Positions 1 to 7,150 of a DNA stretch of 39,301 nt are shown one piece after another. The stretch's first letter is position 1. Every line of letters begins with the position of its first letter. The notes beneath the pieces are model-generated. The model made no database searches. It was given only the letters and a program-made list of their open reading frames with translations, and was not told where the DNA came from. Position numbers and translations under genes: made by a program. Source of the DNA: Actinomyces culturomici (GTDB lineage: Bacteria > Actinomycetota > Actinomycetes > Actinomycetales > Actinomycetaceae); contig NZ_LS991318.1 of assembly GCF_900499005.1 (NCBI RefSeq), positions 71,899 through 111,199 of the forward strand, given 5' to 3'.

Positions 1-20
1 ATCGCCTCCCGCCTCTGTTG

Positions 21-53
21 TCGTCGGCAGGGTCAGATGTGTATGAGGGACAG
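21..53. other. Sequencing-adapter (Nextera transposase) remnant at contig end
   Basis: Bases 21-53 match the 33-nt Nextera read-1 transposase adapter at 30 positions, with differences at 31, 45 and 48. The stretch ends in the mosaic-end bases GACAG/GGACAG just before native sequence begins at about 54. Read on the minus strand it yields LSLIHI, a familiar tail of adapter-contaminated predicted proteins. Bases 1-20 are probably index or read-error sequence. This is an assembly artefact and the true contig starts near 54. Confidence 0.93.
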
Positions 54-499
54 TCCCAGGCCGCGTCGATGCGCTGCGCGATCCGGGTGAAGACCCGGTC
101 GAGGACCTCGATCTCGTCCTCGGCGAGGTCGTTGAGCGCGAGCGAGCGAATGATGTCGCGGTGGACGACGGCCGTGTCCTTGAAGAACTTCGCGCCCTGC
201 TCGGTGAGGTGGATGAGCCCGCCGCGGCCGTCGCCGGCGCAGGCGGTGCGCTCGAGGAATCCGCGCGCGACGAGGCGGTTCACCGTGTGCGTGAGGCGCG
301 AGGGGCTGAAGACGACTTCGTGCGCGAGGATCGAGGGACGGATGCCGCCCTCGCCGGCGCGCGACACCTGGAGGAGCACGTTGTACTCGGGCAGGGTGAG
401 CTTCCGCTTCTTCTTCAGCTCGGTCTCGATGCGGTTGGAGAGGCGGGTCGTCGTCGTGAAGTACGCCTCCCACGCGCGTCCGCGTGCGTCTCTTCTCAT
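54..499 (-). CDS. MarR-family transcriptional regulator, C-terminus missing
   Basis: Translation from ATG 499 begins MRRDARGRAWEAYF and continues through a winged-helix domain: TLPEYNVLLQVSRAGEGG (about residues 34-52), then the recognition region SPSRLTHTVNRLVARGFLER, then the wing ending GRGGLIHLTEQG. This is the order of a MarR dimeric repressor. The start ATGA overlaps the stop of the upstream FMN reductase gene, so the two are translationally coupled. About 148 residues are native before the adapter sequence; the last dimerisation helix is truncated by the contig end, not by a biological stop. Family knowledge says such regulators sense small ligands and repress the adjacent operon; control of the flavin monooxygenase pair is inferred from context. 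Confidence 0.85.
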
Positions 500-1185
500 C
501 GTCCGCCTCCCAACAGAGTCTCGAAATCGGTGAAGCCCGGCCACTGGTCGGCCTGCGTCGCAGGCTCGCCGGGGTGCCCCAGTGTAGCGGGAACCGTTCC
601 CGATTCGGCATCCCCCTGCTCAGAGTGGAATGCGCCCCATCGATCGAGCAGTTCGCGCGCCCCGCGGCGGATCCGGCGGAGGAGTCCGGAGCCGCCCTCG
701 GAGCCCGAGTCGGCGGCGTGCGCGCCCCAGTCCTCGGTCGCCGCGTAGATCGCGGTCGGGACCGGGTCGGCGTGGTTGTACGTGAAGAGCGGGCGCATCG
801 CGGTCTCGGTGACGAGGCTGTGGCGCGGCGTCCCGCCCGTCGCCCCGAGCAGGACGGGCGTCCCGTGGAGGGCGTCCTTGTCGAGGACGTCGAAGAAGGC
901 TTTGAACAGGCCGGAGTAGGAGCCCTGGTAGGTGGGCGTGAGGGCGACGAGGGCGGAGGCGGCGCCGACCGCGCACTGGGCCTCATCGAGCTCCGGGCCG
1001 GGGAAGCCGGTGAGCACGTGGTCGACGATGGCGTGGGCGAGCGGGCGGACGCCGATCGTGCGGATCTCGACCTCGAGCCCCCGGGCGCGCGCCTCGGTGT
1101 CGAGGGCGGAGGAGATCTCGGCGGCGAGCCTCGCGGTCGAGGACTCCTCGCTCATTCCGGCGTGGACGATGACGATCGATCGCAT
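496..1185 (-). CDS. NADPH-dependent FMN reductase, CE1759-type partner of a luciferase-like monooxygenase
   Basis: The protein starts MRSIVIVHAGMSEESST, the first beta strand and phosphate-binding loop of a flavodoxin-like fold, and continues with TPTYQGSYSGLFKAFFD, the signature flavin-contact segment of NADPH-dependent FMN reductases, and LLGATGGTPRHSLV. It should reduce FMN with NAD(P)H in the cytoplasm and hand it to the flavin-dependent monooxygenase encoded just upstream. ATG 1185 is preferred because the protein then starts directly at beta strand 1 and GTGAGG lies at proper distance. A GTG at 1197 that overlaps the upstream stop (GTGA) is the alternative and adds four residues. The C-terminal ~70 residues (Gly/Ser/Pro-rich) are probably disordered. 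The stop overlaps the marR start. Confidence 0.85.
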   Translation of the reverse strand: MRSIVIVHAGMSEESSTARLAAEISSALDTEARARGLEVEIRTIGVRPLAHAIVDHVLTGFPGPELDEAQCAVGAASALVALTPTYQGSYSGLFKAFFDVLDKDALHGTPVLLGATGGTPRHSLVTETAMRPLFTYNHADPVPTAIYAATEDWGAHAADSGSEGGSGLLRRIRRGARELLDRWGAFHSEQGDAESGTVPATLGHPGEPATQADQWPGFTDFETLLGGGR

Positions 1186-1193
1186 GGGGGTCC

Positions 1194-2597
1194 TCACTTC
1201 GCGTCCGCGCCGGTCCCGGCGAGGAGGGCGTCGGCGTGGGCGACGGCGGCCTCGTCGGTGTCCTGCTGGGGGTAGAAGGATGCGCCGGTGACCGAGTCCT
1301 CGCGCGAGGCGACGCGGGCGCCGAAGGCGTCGGAGTTCCCGAAGGCCTCGTCCTCGGCGGCGTCCGAGAACGCGTCGGCCCCGCCCTCGTCGATCGGGGA
1401 GGAGGAAGCGGTGGAGGGCGCGGCGTCGGACGAGGAGGCGCCGGCGGTCCGCGCGAGGCGGACGGACTCGCGGATGGCGTCGGCCTTCTCGAGCTCGCGG
1501 GTGATCGCGTCGACGGCGGCCGAGCCCTCGCGGGCGGCGAGGAGCGAGGCGTGGGTCGGCGGGTCGGAGGGGACCTCGGGGTCGCGCATGGCGTCGAACT
1601 CGCGGCGCATGACGGGGACGATCTCGCCGAGCATGTCGAGCTGTTCGAGGACGGTCTTGAGCGGCAGGCCCGCGTGGTCCATGAGGAAGAGCTGTCGCTG
1701 GTAGTCGCCGACGACCTCGCGGAATCCGAGGGTTCGGTCGATGACCTGCTGCGGGGAGCCGACGGTGAGGGGCGTGCGCGTCGAGAAGTCCTCGAGGGTC
1801 GGGCCGTGTCCGTAGACGGGGGCGTTATCGAAATAGGGGCGGAATTCGCGCATCGCGTCCTGGGAATTCGCGCGCATGAACACCTGGCCGCCGAGTCCGA
1901 CGATCGCCTTCTTCGCGGGGCCGTGCCCGTAGTGCTCGAAGCGCTCGCGGTAGAGGGCGACCATTCTGGCGGTGTGCTCGGGCGGCCAGAAGATGTTGTT
2001 GTGGAAGAATCCGTCGCCGTAATAGGCGGCCTGTTCGGCGATTTCGGGGGAGCGGATGGAGCCGTGCCAGACGAAGGGGGAGATCCCGTCGAGGGGGCGC
2101 GGGGTGGAGGTGAATCCGCGCAGGGGGGTTCGGAATCTCCCGGACCAGGTGACGTTCTCCTCGGACCAGAGGCGGCGCAGGAGGGCGTAATTCTCGATCG
2201 CGAGCGCGATGCCGTTGCGGATGTCCTGCCCGAACCAGGGGTAGACCGGACCGGTGTTTCCGCGGCCCATCATGAGGTCGATGCGTCCGCCTGACATGTA
2301 TTGGAGCATCGCGTAGTCCTCGGCGATCTTCACCGGGTCGTTCGTCGTGATGAGCGTCGTCGAGGTGGAGAGCTGGATCGTCGAGGTCTCGGTCGCGATC
2401 TTCGCGAGCGTCGTCGTGGGGGAGGAGGAGAAGAAGGGAGGGTTGTGGTGCTCGCCGAGGGCGACGACGTCGAGCCCGACCTCCTCCGCGTGCTTCGCGA
2501 TCGTGAGGAACGCGGCGATGCGCTCGGCCTCGGTCGGGGTGCGGCCGGTCGTAGGATCGGTGGTGAGGTCCGAGACGCTCATGATGCCGAACTGCAT
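1194..2597 (-). CDS. Luciferase-like FMN-dependent monooxygenase, CE1758 type
   Basis: A bacterial-luciferase-fold TIM barrel of about 467 residues. Visible family segments are MQFGIMSVSDLTTDPTTGR at the N-terminus, LGEHHNPPFFSSSP, GGRIDLMMGRGNTGPVYPWF and PFVWHGSIRSPE. It is expected to use FMNH2 supplied by the neighbouring reductase to oxygenate an unknown organic substrate. Start ATG 2597 is chosen because AAGGAG lies 6 nt upstream; an earlier ATG at 2645 has no ribosome site and falls inside the operator candidate. The last ~100 residues are Ala/Ser/Asp/Glu-rich and unlike the barrel. Within them the peptide SPIDEGGAD is encoded by an exact copy (1378-1395) of the dispersed 18-bp repeat, so part of this tail may be repeat-derived. 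Confidence 0.88.
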   Translation of the reverse strand: MQFGIMSVSDLTTDPTTGRTPTEAERIAAFLTIAKHAEEVGLDVVALGEHHNPPFFSSSPTTTLAKIATETSTIQLSTSTTLITTNDPVKIAEDYAMLQYMSGGRIDLMMGRGNTGPVYPWFGQDIRNGIALAIENYALLRRLWSEENVTWSGRFRTPLRGFTSTPRPLDGISPFVWHGSIRSPEIAEQAAYYGDGFFHNNIFWPPEHTARMVALYRERFEHYGHGPAKKAIVGLGGQVFMRANSQDAMREFRPYFDNAPVYGHGPTLEDFSTRTPLTVGSPQQVIDRTLGFREVVGDYQRQLFLMDHAGLPLKTVLEQLDMLGEIVPVMRREFDAMRDPEVPSDPPTHASLLAAREGSAAVDAITRELEKADAIRESVRLARTAGASSSDAAPSTASSSPIDEGGADAFSDAAEDEAFGNSDAFGARVASREDSVTGASFYPQQDTDEAAVAHADALLAGTGADAK

Positions 2598-2630
2598 GTC
2601 GGGCTCCTTCTTTCGTGACTGCCTCCAATA

Positions 2631-2648
2631 TAGTACAAGATTCAACTA
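2631..2648 (-). promoter_or_regulatory. Candidate MarR operator upstream of the monooxygenase operon
   Basis: An 18-bp imperfect palindrome (minus strand TAGTTGAATCTTGTACTA, 6 of 9 pairs matching) lies 34 bp before the monooxygenase start, in the only AT-rich patch of the intergenic region. MarR proteins bind palindromes of this size over promoters, and a MarR gene ends this operon. The link is inferred; no well-spaced -35/-10 pair is clear here. Confidence 0.45.
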
Positions 2649-2973
2649 CTTGGAGTGTGAGGAGGGCGACGGTCCGCCCGTGCGCCTTCGCGATCGACGA
2701 GGCCGGGGCGGCGCGTCCGTTTCAGGGAGTGGTCGGGCCCGGAATTTCTTCAGCGTCCGGAACAATGCGTGGGGCGAGAGCGCTTTCCGGCGGGGATATT
2801 CGACCGCGAGGAATGCGCGCGCCTGTGAATCTTGTATGAATCGGGGAGGTGGACGCGCGCCCCGGAGAATCGGAATTGTGGAGACTTTCCCAGGGGGCCG
2901 ATTTCCGATTATCATTTCGGTGAATGCCGGATCCGTACGGTGGATCCGGTCGAAGGGGAAAAGGAAAATCCAT
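2649..2973. promoter_or_regulatory. Divergent intergenic region upstream of lsr2
   Basis: No gene is visible in this 325-bp stretch. It contains a one-mismatch copy (2692-2709) of the dispersed 18-bp repeat. A possible lsr2 -10 is TATCAT at 2910-2915, with a weak -35 (TTCCCA) 17 bp before it. A hairpin in the lsr2 leader has an 8-bp perfect stem, CCGGATCC (2927-2934) pairing with GGATCCGG (2942-2949). The hairpin ends 24 nt before the lsr2 ATG and could influence translation; that role is a guess. Confidence 0.4.
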
Positions 2974-3300
2974 ATGAAGAAGACCCAGGTCGTTCTCGTC
3001 GACGACATCGACGGCGCCGAGGCGGATGAGACCGTGAGCTTCTCCTTCCGGGGAGTCGCTTACGAGATCGACCTCACCGAGGAGCACGCGAAGGAGCTCG
3101 AGGCCGATTTCTCGAAGTGGATCGAGGCCGCCCGCCGCGTCGGCGGTCGCACGACCCGCGCCGCTCGCGCCACCAAGTCGAAGGGCTCCTCGAAGGCCGG
3201 CGAGATCCGCGCGTGGGCGCAGAGCCAGGGCATCGCCGTCAACGAGCGCGGCCGCATCTCCGCCGACATCGTCGCCGCCTACGAGGCCGCGCAGGCCTGA
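2974..3300 (+). CDS. lsr2: Lsr2 nucleoid-associated protein / xenogeneic silencer
   Basis: The 108-residue protein starts MKKTQVVLVDDIDGAEADE and has the two Lsr2 parts: an N-terminal beta/alpha dimerisation domain (to about residue 60, including VSFSFRGVAYEIDL) and a C-terminal DNA-binding domain ending IRAWAQSQGIAVNERGRIS, with the AT-hook-like Arg-Gly-Arg that enters the minor groove. Lsr2 is a bridging nucleoid protein of Actinobacteria that silences AT-rich, often foreign, DNA. The linker is Lys/Arg/Thr/Ser-rich. ATG 2974 is preceded by AAGG. In this genome the lower-GC CRISPR island and DUF3800 gene would be plausible targets (inference). A strong hairpin follows the stop. Confidence 0.95.
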   Translation: MKKTQVVLVDDIDGAEADETVSFSFRGVAYEIDLTEEHAKELEADFSKWIEAARRVGGRTTRAARATKSKGSSKAGEIRAWAQSQGIAVNERGRISADIVAAYEAAQA

Positions 3301-3307
3301 TCCCGGG

Positions 3308-3334
3308 CGCGAGGTCCCATGACAGGACCTCGCG
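3308..3334 (+). terminator. Hairpin between lsr2 and gpmA
   Basis: A perfect 10-bp stem (CGCGAGGTCC at 3308-3317, GGACCTCGCG at 3325-3334) with a 7-nt loop lies 8 nt after the lsr2 stop and 20 nt before gpmA. There is no T-run, so it may be a U-less actinobacterial terminator, a partial terminator or an mRNA-stabilising element. Confidence 0.6.
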
Positions 3335-3354
3335 AGGAATGGAAGAATAACGCC

Positions 3355-4092
3355 ATGACCTACACATTGGTGCTGCTCCGCCACGGCGAGAGCGAATGGA
3401 ATGCGAAGAACCTCTTCACCGGTTGGGTGGACGTCCCGCTCTCCGAGAAGGGCCGCGCGGAGGCGACGCACGGCGGCGAGCTCCTCAAGGAGTCCGGCGT
3501 GCTCCCCGACCTCCTCTTCACCTCGATGCTGCGCCGCGCGATCATGACCGCGAACCTCGCGCTCGACGCCGCCGATCGCCACTGGATCCCGGTCGAGCGC
3601 AACTGGCGCCTCAACGAGCGCCACTACGGCGCCCTCCAGGGGAAGAACAAGAAGGAGATCCGCGACGAGTACGGCGAGGATCAGTTCATGCAGTGGCGTC
3701 GCTCCTACGACGTTCCGCCGCCCGCCATCGAGGCCGGCTCGGAGTTCTCGCAGGACTCGGACCCGCGCTACGCCGGTGAGCCGATTCCCGCGACCGAGTG
3801 CCTGAAGGACGTCCTCGAGCGCCTGCTCCCGTACTGGGACGGCACGATCGTCCCGGCGATCAAGACGGGCAAGACCGTCATGATCGCGGCGCACGGCAAC
3901 TCGCTGCGCGCGATCGTCAAGCACCTCGACGAGATCTCGGACGACGAGATCGCCGGCGTCAACATCCCGACCGGCATCCCGCTCGTCTACGAGCTCGACG
4001 AGGAGACCCTCAAGCCCGTGAAGAAGGGCGGCACGTACCTCGATCCCGAGGCCGAGGCGAAGATCGCCGCCGTCGCCAACCAGGGCAAGTGA
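3355..4092 (+). CDS. gpmA: 2,3-bisphosphoglycerate-dependent phosphoglycerate mutase
   Basis: This 245-residue histidine-phosphatase-superfamily enzyme interconverts 3- and 2-phosphoglycerate in glycolysis and gluconeogenesis. The phosphorylated histidine is in [10 protein letters not shown] near the N-terminus, followed by [15 protein letters not shown]. The substrate loop [17 protein letters not shown] carries the acid-base glutamate, and the second histidine is in [18 protein letters not shown]. The length is typical for dPGM. ATG 3355 is preceded by GGAAG at normal spacing; an upstream in-frame ATG at 3319 lies in the hairpin loop and is rejected. In mycobacteria gpm1 sits directly upstream of senX3-regX3; here a toxin-antitoxin pair and phoU lie between them. 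Confidence 0.96.
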   Translation: MTYTLVLLRHGESEWNAKNLFTGWVDVPLSEKGRAEATHGGELLKESGVLPDLLFTSMLRRAIMTANLALDAADRHWIPVERNWRLNERHYGALQGKNKKEIRDEYGEDQFMQWRRSYDVPPPAIEAGSEFSQDSDPRYAGEPIPATECLKDVLERLLPYWDGTIVPAIKTGKTVMIAAHGNSLRAIVKHLDEISDDEIAGVNIPTGIPLVYELDEETLKPVKKGGTYLDPEAEAKIAAVANQGK

Positions 4093-4160
4093 GCGCAACG
4101 GGCTGATTCGAGGACCCGGCGCCGAATTCGACGGCACGAGGGCTCTCGACTGACCCGGAC

Positions 4161-4194
4161 CCGCGGGCCCCGACCGTCCGGTCGGGGCCCGCGG
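4161..4194 (+). terminator. Terminator after gpmA
   Basis: A perfect 15-bp GC-rich stem (4161-4175 with 4180-4194) and a 4-nt loop GTCC, about 70 nt after the gpmA stop. It isolates gpmA from the toxin-antitoxin operon, whose own -10 candidate (TACCCT, 4225-4230) follows. Confidence 0.8.
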
Positions 4195-4268
4195 TGCGTT
4201 CACAAGGTGCTCGGCCCCTTCCGTTACCCTTGTGTCGTGAGTACGATGTGCGCACGAAAGGGGGATGC

Positions 4269-4574
4269 ATGTCTCACGGAGTGATGAGCGCGCCTCGGAG
4301 TCGGCGCATCAACCTGCGCGCCAGCGAGCGCCAGGAGGTCCTGCTGAAAGAGGCCGCGCGCGCGAAGGATGCGACGCTCACGGAATTCGTCCTCGGGTCG
4401 GCGATCGAGGAGGCAGAGCGCGTCCTCGCCGACCGACGTTGGTTCACCGCGAGCGAGGAGCAGCACGAGGCCCTCCTCGCCCTCCTCGACGAACCCGTCG
4501 ACGACGTCCGGCTCCGCGCGATGCTCGCCCGCCCGACGCCCTTCGGCAGGGCCTTCGCCCTCGACGAGGAATGA
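4269..4574 (+). CDS. DUF1778 (TacA-like) ribbon-helix-helix antitoxin
   Basis: The 101-residue protein has an N-terminal ribbon-helix-helix: SRRINLRASERQEVLLKEAA followed by TLTEFVLGSAIEEAERVL, the DUF1778 signature. The C-terminal half, with WFTASEEQHEALLALLDEPV, is the region that in TacA-type antitoxins wraps the acetyltransferase toxin. The stop overlaps the toxin start (ATGA), the usual coupling of this pair. ATG 4269 follows AAAGGGG; a second ATG at 4284 would also leave the DNA-binding fold intact. An 8-bp palindrome GTGCGCAC (4248-4255) between the -10 candidate and the start is a possible autoregulatory operator. Confidence 0.88.
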   Translation: MSHGVMSAPRSRRINLRASERQEVLLKEAARAKDATLTEFVLGSAIEEAERVLADRRWFTASEEQHEALLALLDEPVDDVRLRAMLARPTPFGRAFALDEE

Positions 4575-5107
4575 CCGTCCTCGAGCCGCCGCGTCGACTC
4601 TCTCGGACCGATGAGCGGGGCGACTTCGACTCCGGGGCGCCCGAGCTCGACGACTGGCTCAGGCGGTTCGCGCTCCAGAACCAGCGGGCGGGCAACGCGA
4701 TCACCTACGCGACCGTCCTCGACGGTCGGGTCGTCGGCTACTACGCGATCTGCGCCGCCGGGATCGGGCGCGACCAGGCCCCACCGGAGTTCGGGCACCA
4801 TCGGCCGGCAGACATCCCCTGCGTCCTCCTCGCCCGACTCGCCGTCGATCGGCGCGCGCAGGGACGGGGCATCGGTCGCGCACTCGTCAAGGACGCGATT
4901 CTGCGATCCTGCCGGGTCGCGCAGAGTGTCGGCGCGGTCTTCCTCGTCATCCACTGCCGCGACGAGGAGGCGAAGCGCTTCTACTCGGGTCTCGCGGAGT
5001 TTCGCGAGTCTCCCCTCGACGACCTGCAGCTGCTCCTCCCGCTCGCGCCCGTGGTGCGGCTCCTCAGCGGGCTCGATGAGACGAGACCGGGACGCCGGGC
5101 GGAGTGA
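4571..5107 (+). CDS. GNAT acetyltransferase toxin (TacT-like)
   Basis: The 178-residue GNAT protein shows the TacT layout: ELDDWLRRFALQNQRAG, then DGRVVGYYAI, then the acetyl-CoA loop LLARLAVDRRAQGRGIGRAL with its Arg-x-x-Gly-x-Gly/Ala core, then FYSGLAEFRESPLDD, holding the tyrosine normally used in catalysis. TacT toxins acetylate the amino group of aminoacyl-tRNA and block translation; substrate specificity cannot be read here. The gene starts inside the antitoxin stop codon and is followed by a strong terminator, so the pair is a closed bicistron. Confidence 0.87.
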   Translation: MTVLEPPRRLSRTDERGDFDSGAPELDDWLRRFALQNQRAGNAITYATVLDGRVVGYYAICAAGIGRDQAPPEFGHHRPADIPCVLLARLAVDRRAQGRGIGRALVKDAILRSCRVAQSVGAVFLVIHCRDEEAKRFYSGLAEFRESPLDDLQLLLPLAPVVRLLSGLDETRPGRRAE

Positions 5108-5174
5108 ACCCGCGGCGCGCTCGGCGGAGCCGGAGGGCCGGGCGGACTCGGACAGCCGCCGCATACGAACGGCA

Positions 5175-5206
5175 GCGGGCCCCGGGGATCCTCCCCCGGG
5201 GCCCGC
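5175..5206. terminator. Bidirectional terminator between the toxin gene and phoU
   Basis: A perfect 13-bp stem (5175-5187 with 5194-5206) with loop ATCCTC stands between two convergent genes and can serve both. There is no T-run. Confidence 0.8.
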
Positions 5207-5228
5207 GCTCGTCCGATCGGGCGAACGG

Positions 5229-5903
5229 TCAGAGGTGCGCGTCGATCCCGCCCTCGGTCGTCGCGGCGTGGGCGCCCTCGACGACGTAGGCGACACGGCG
5301 GGCGACCGAGCAGGCGTGGTCGCCGAAGCGCTCGAGGAAGCGGGCGCCGAGCGTGAGGTCGACGATCTCCTGACGGGTGAGCTCGACCGACTCGTCGGCG
5401 ATGAGGCGGTGGACCTCGACCTGGAGGTCGTCGAGCGTGTCGTCGAAGCGCTGCATCTCATCGGCGATCGCGATGTCCTGCGTCGTGATGAGCTTCTCCT
5501 CGAGCGCGCCCATCTTCGTCGCGGCCTCGCCCATCTTCGTGATGACCTCGACCGCGGGGGCCGCGATCGAGCGGGTCGGGTAGGTCGTGCGCGCGATCGC
5601 CGCGATGTGGCGGGCGAGGTCGCCCTGGCGCTCCATCGTCTGCGAGAGGTGGAGCGCGGAGAGGATGAGCCGCAGATCCGAGGCGACCGGCCCCTGGAGC
5701 GCGAGGAGGTGGATGCACATCTCGTCGATCTGACGGGCGTTCTCGTCGAGGCGCTCGTCGGCGTCGATCGTCTGCTCGGCGACGGCGAGGTCGCCGTCGC
5801 GCAGGGCCATCGTCGCCCGGTCGATCGCGCGGGCGACGCCGCGGCCCATCCGCTCGAGCTCGGAGCCCAGCTGGGCAAGTTCCTGGCGATACAGTTCTCG
5901 CAC
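5229..5903 (-). CDS. phoU: PhoU phosphate-signalling regulator
   Basis: The 224-residue, mostly helical protein carries two PhoU repeats. Recognisable segments are LGSELERMGRGVARAIDRA, QGPVASDLRLILSALH, ERQGDLARHIAAIA and ARFLERFGDHACSVARRV; acidic metal-contact residues recur in both halves. PhoU links the phosphate transporter to the SenX3/PhoR-type kinase and lowers signalling when phosphate is plentiful. The GTG start at 5903 has AGAAGGG 7 nt upstream; the ATG at 5942 lacks a site. It diverges from senX3-regX3 across a shared region with a PHO box, fitting control by RegX3. Confidence 0.93.
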   Translation of the reverse strand: MRELYRQELAQLGSELERMGRGVARAIDRATMALRDGDLAVAEQTIDADERLDENARQIDEMCIHLLALQGPVASDLRLILSALHLSQTMERQGDLARHIAAIARTTYPTRSIAAPAVEVITKMGEAATKMGALEEKLITTQDIAIADEMQRFDDTLDDLQVEVHRLIADESVELTRQEIVDLTLGARFLERFGDHACSVARRVAYVVEGAHAATTEGGIDAHL

Positions 5904-5991
5904 GTTCGCACCCTTCTCATGTTGCGGGCCCTTCGGGCCCATCTGCGCACCGTGATCCCACCATCCTCGTGTAACGCGAATCCGGAGGAGG

Positions 5992-6009
5992 GGTGAACGG
6001 ACGGTGAAC
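5992..6009 (-). promoter_or_regulatory. PHO box (RegX3/PhoP site) between phoU and senX3
   Basis: Two direct copies of GTTCACC on the minus strand (6009-6003 and 5998-5992) lie exactly 11 bp apart, the geometry and sequence of actinobacterial PHO boxes bound by PhoP/RegX3 dimers. The site is 89 bp from phoU and 83 bp from senX3, so it could serve both directions. Confidence 0.78.
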
Positions 6010-6091
6010 GGTGCGCGACGATTGCGTATCGCCTGACCGGGGAATCCCGTTCGGCCCTGGAATCGCGCGGTTTCGCCGATAGGGCGGGGGC

Positions 6092-7149
6092 GTGCCGGAG
6101 ATCCTCACGCTCATCGTCGTCGCCGTCCTCGGCGTCCTCGTCGGCGCCTTCGGCGTCGGCGGCTACCTCCTTTCCCAGCGTCAGATCGCCGATGAGGACA
6201 CGGTCGAGCCCGAGGACACGGGCCTCAGCCCCGACGCCCTCGCGATCCTCACGTCCCTCCCGACGATCTCGATCGTCGTCGACCGGCTCGGCGTCATCCT
6301 CCGCGCGGACGCCGCCGCCTACTCGAACGGCCTCGTGAGGGGCAACGCCCTCGCTCACCCGAAGCTCGTCGCCCTCGTCGAGCGGGTCGCCGCGACCGGG
6401 CACCCCGAGCGAGAGGAGATGGAACTGCCGCGCTCCTCGGTCGGCTCCAACGCCGTCCTCGACTTCAACGTCCGTGTGGCCCCGCTCCCGCGCGGCTACT
6501 CGCTGATCCTCGTCGAGGACACGACCCTCGAACGCCGCAACGCCGCGGCGCGCAGGGACTTCTCCGCGAACATCTCCCACGAGCTCAAGACCCCGGTCGG
6601 CGCTGTGCGGCTCCTCGCCGAGACGATTGCGGAGAACCCCGAGGACGCCGAGGCCGTCGCCCACTTCGCGCCGAAACTCGTCCGCGAGTCCGAGCGGCTC
6701 TCGAACCTCGTCAAGGACATCATCGACCTCTCCCGCCTCGAGGCCCCCGACCCGCTGTCGACGACGACCTCGTCTCCGTCTCCGTCGTCGACTCCGGCAT
6801 CGGCATCTCCGAGGAGGAGCAGAAGCGCGTCTTCGAGCGCTTCTACCGCGTCGACCCGGCGCGCTCGCGCAACACCGGCGGCACGGGCCTCGGACTCTCG
6901 ATCGTCAAGCACGTCGCCTCCGACCACGGCGGCACCGTCACCGTCTGGTCGAAGCCGGGCCGCGGCTCCACCTTCACGCTCGTCCTGCCCGAGGCCGAGA
7001 CCGGCGAGGACGACGAGGTCGACTCCGACCCGATCGACGAGGGCGCCCTCGTCGATGAACACCGGGCCGGCGGCGCGGGCGTGGACGACGGGCGGGCCGC
7101 GGCGGGCGCCGACGCCGCGACGACGAACGGCAAGGGAAAGGACCTGTGA
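6092..7149 (+). pseudogene. senX3: SenX3-like phosphate sensor kinase, broken by an internal deletion and frameshift
   Basis: From GTG 6092 the protein has an N-terminal membrane helix (ILTLIVVAVLGVLVGAFG), a PAS-like region and the phospho-acceptor segment [20 protein letters not shown], running to [14 protein letters not shown] near 6757. The catalytic part resumes in a different frame: [40 protein letters not shown] and [14 protein letters not shown], ending at TGA 7147-7149. By comparison with SenX3, roughly 70 residues including the ATP-binding N-box are absent, and the lost length is 3n+1 bases. As written it cannot bind ATP normally. The stop is 1 nt before regX3. Either a real loss of kinase function or an assembly deletion; resequencing decides. 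Confidence 0.85.
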
Positions 7150-7150
7150 G

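Noticed and set aside
33-986. Long minus-strand open frame ending LSLIHI
   Set aside because: Arg/Pro-rich shadow of the FMN reductase and MarR genes; its end is translated adapter.
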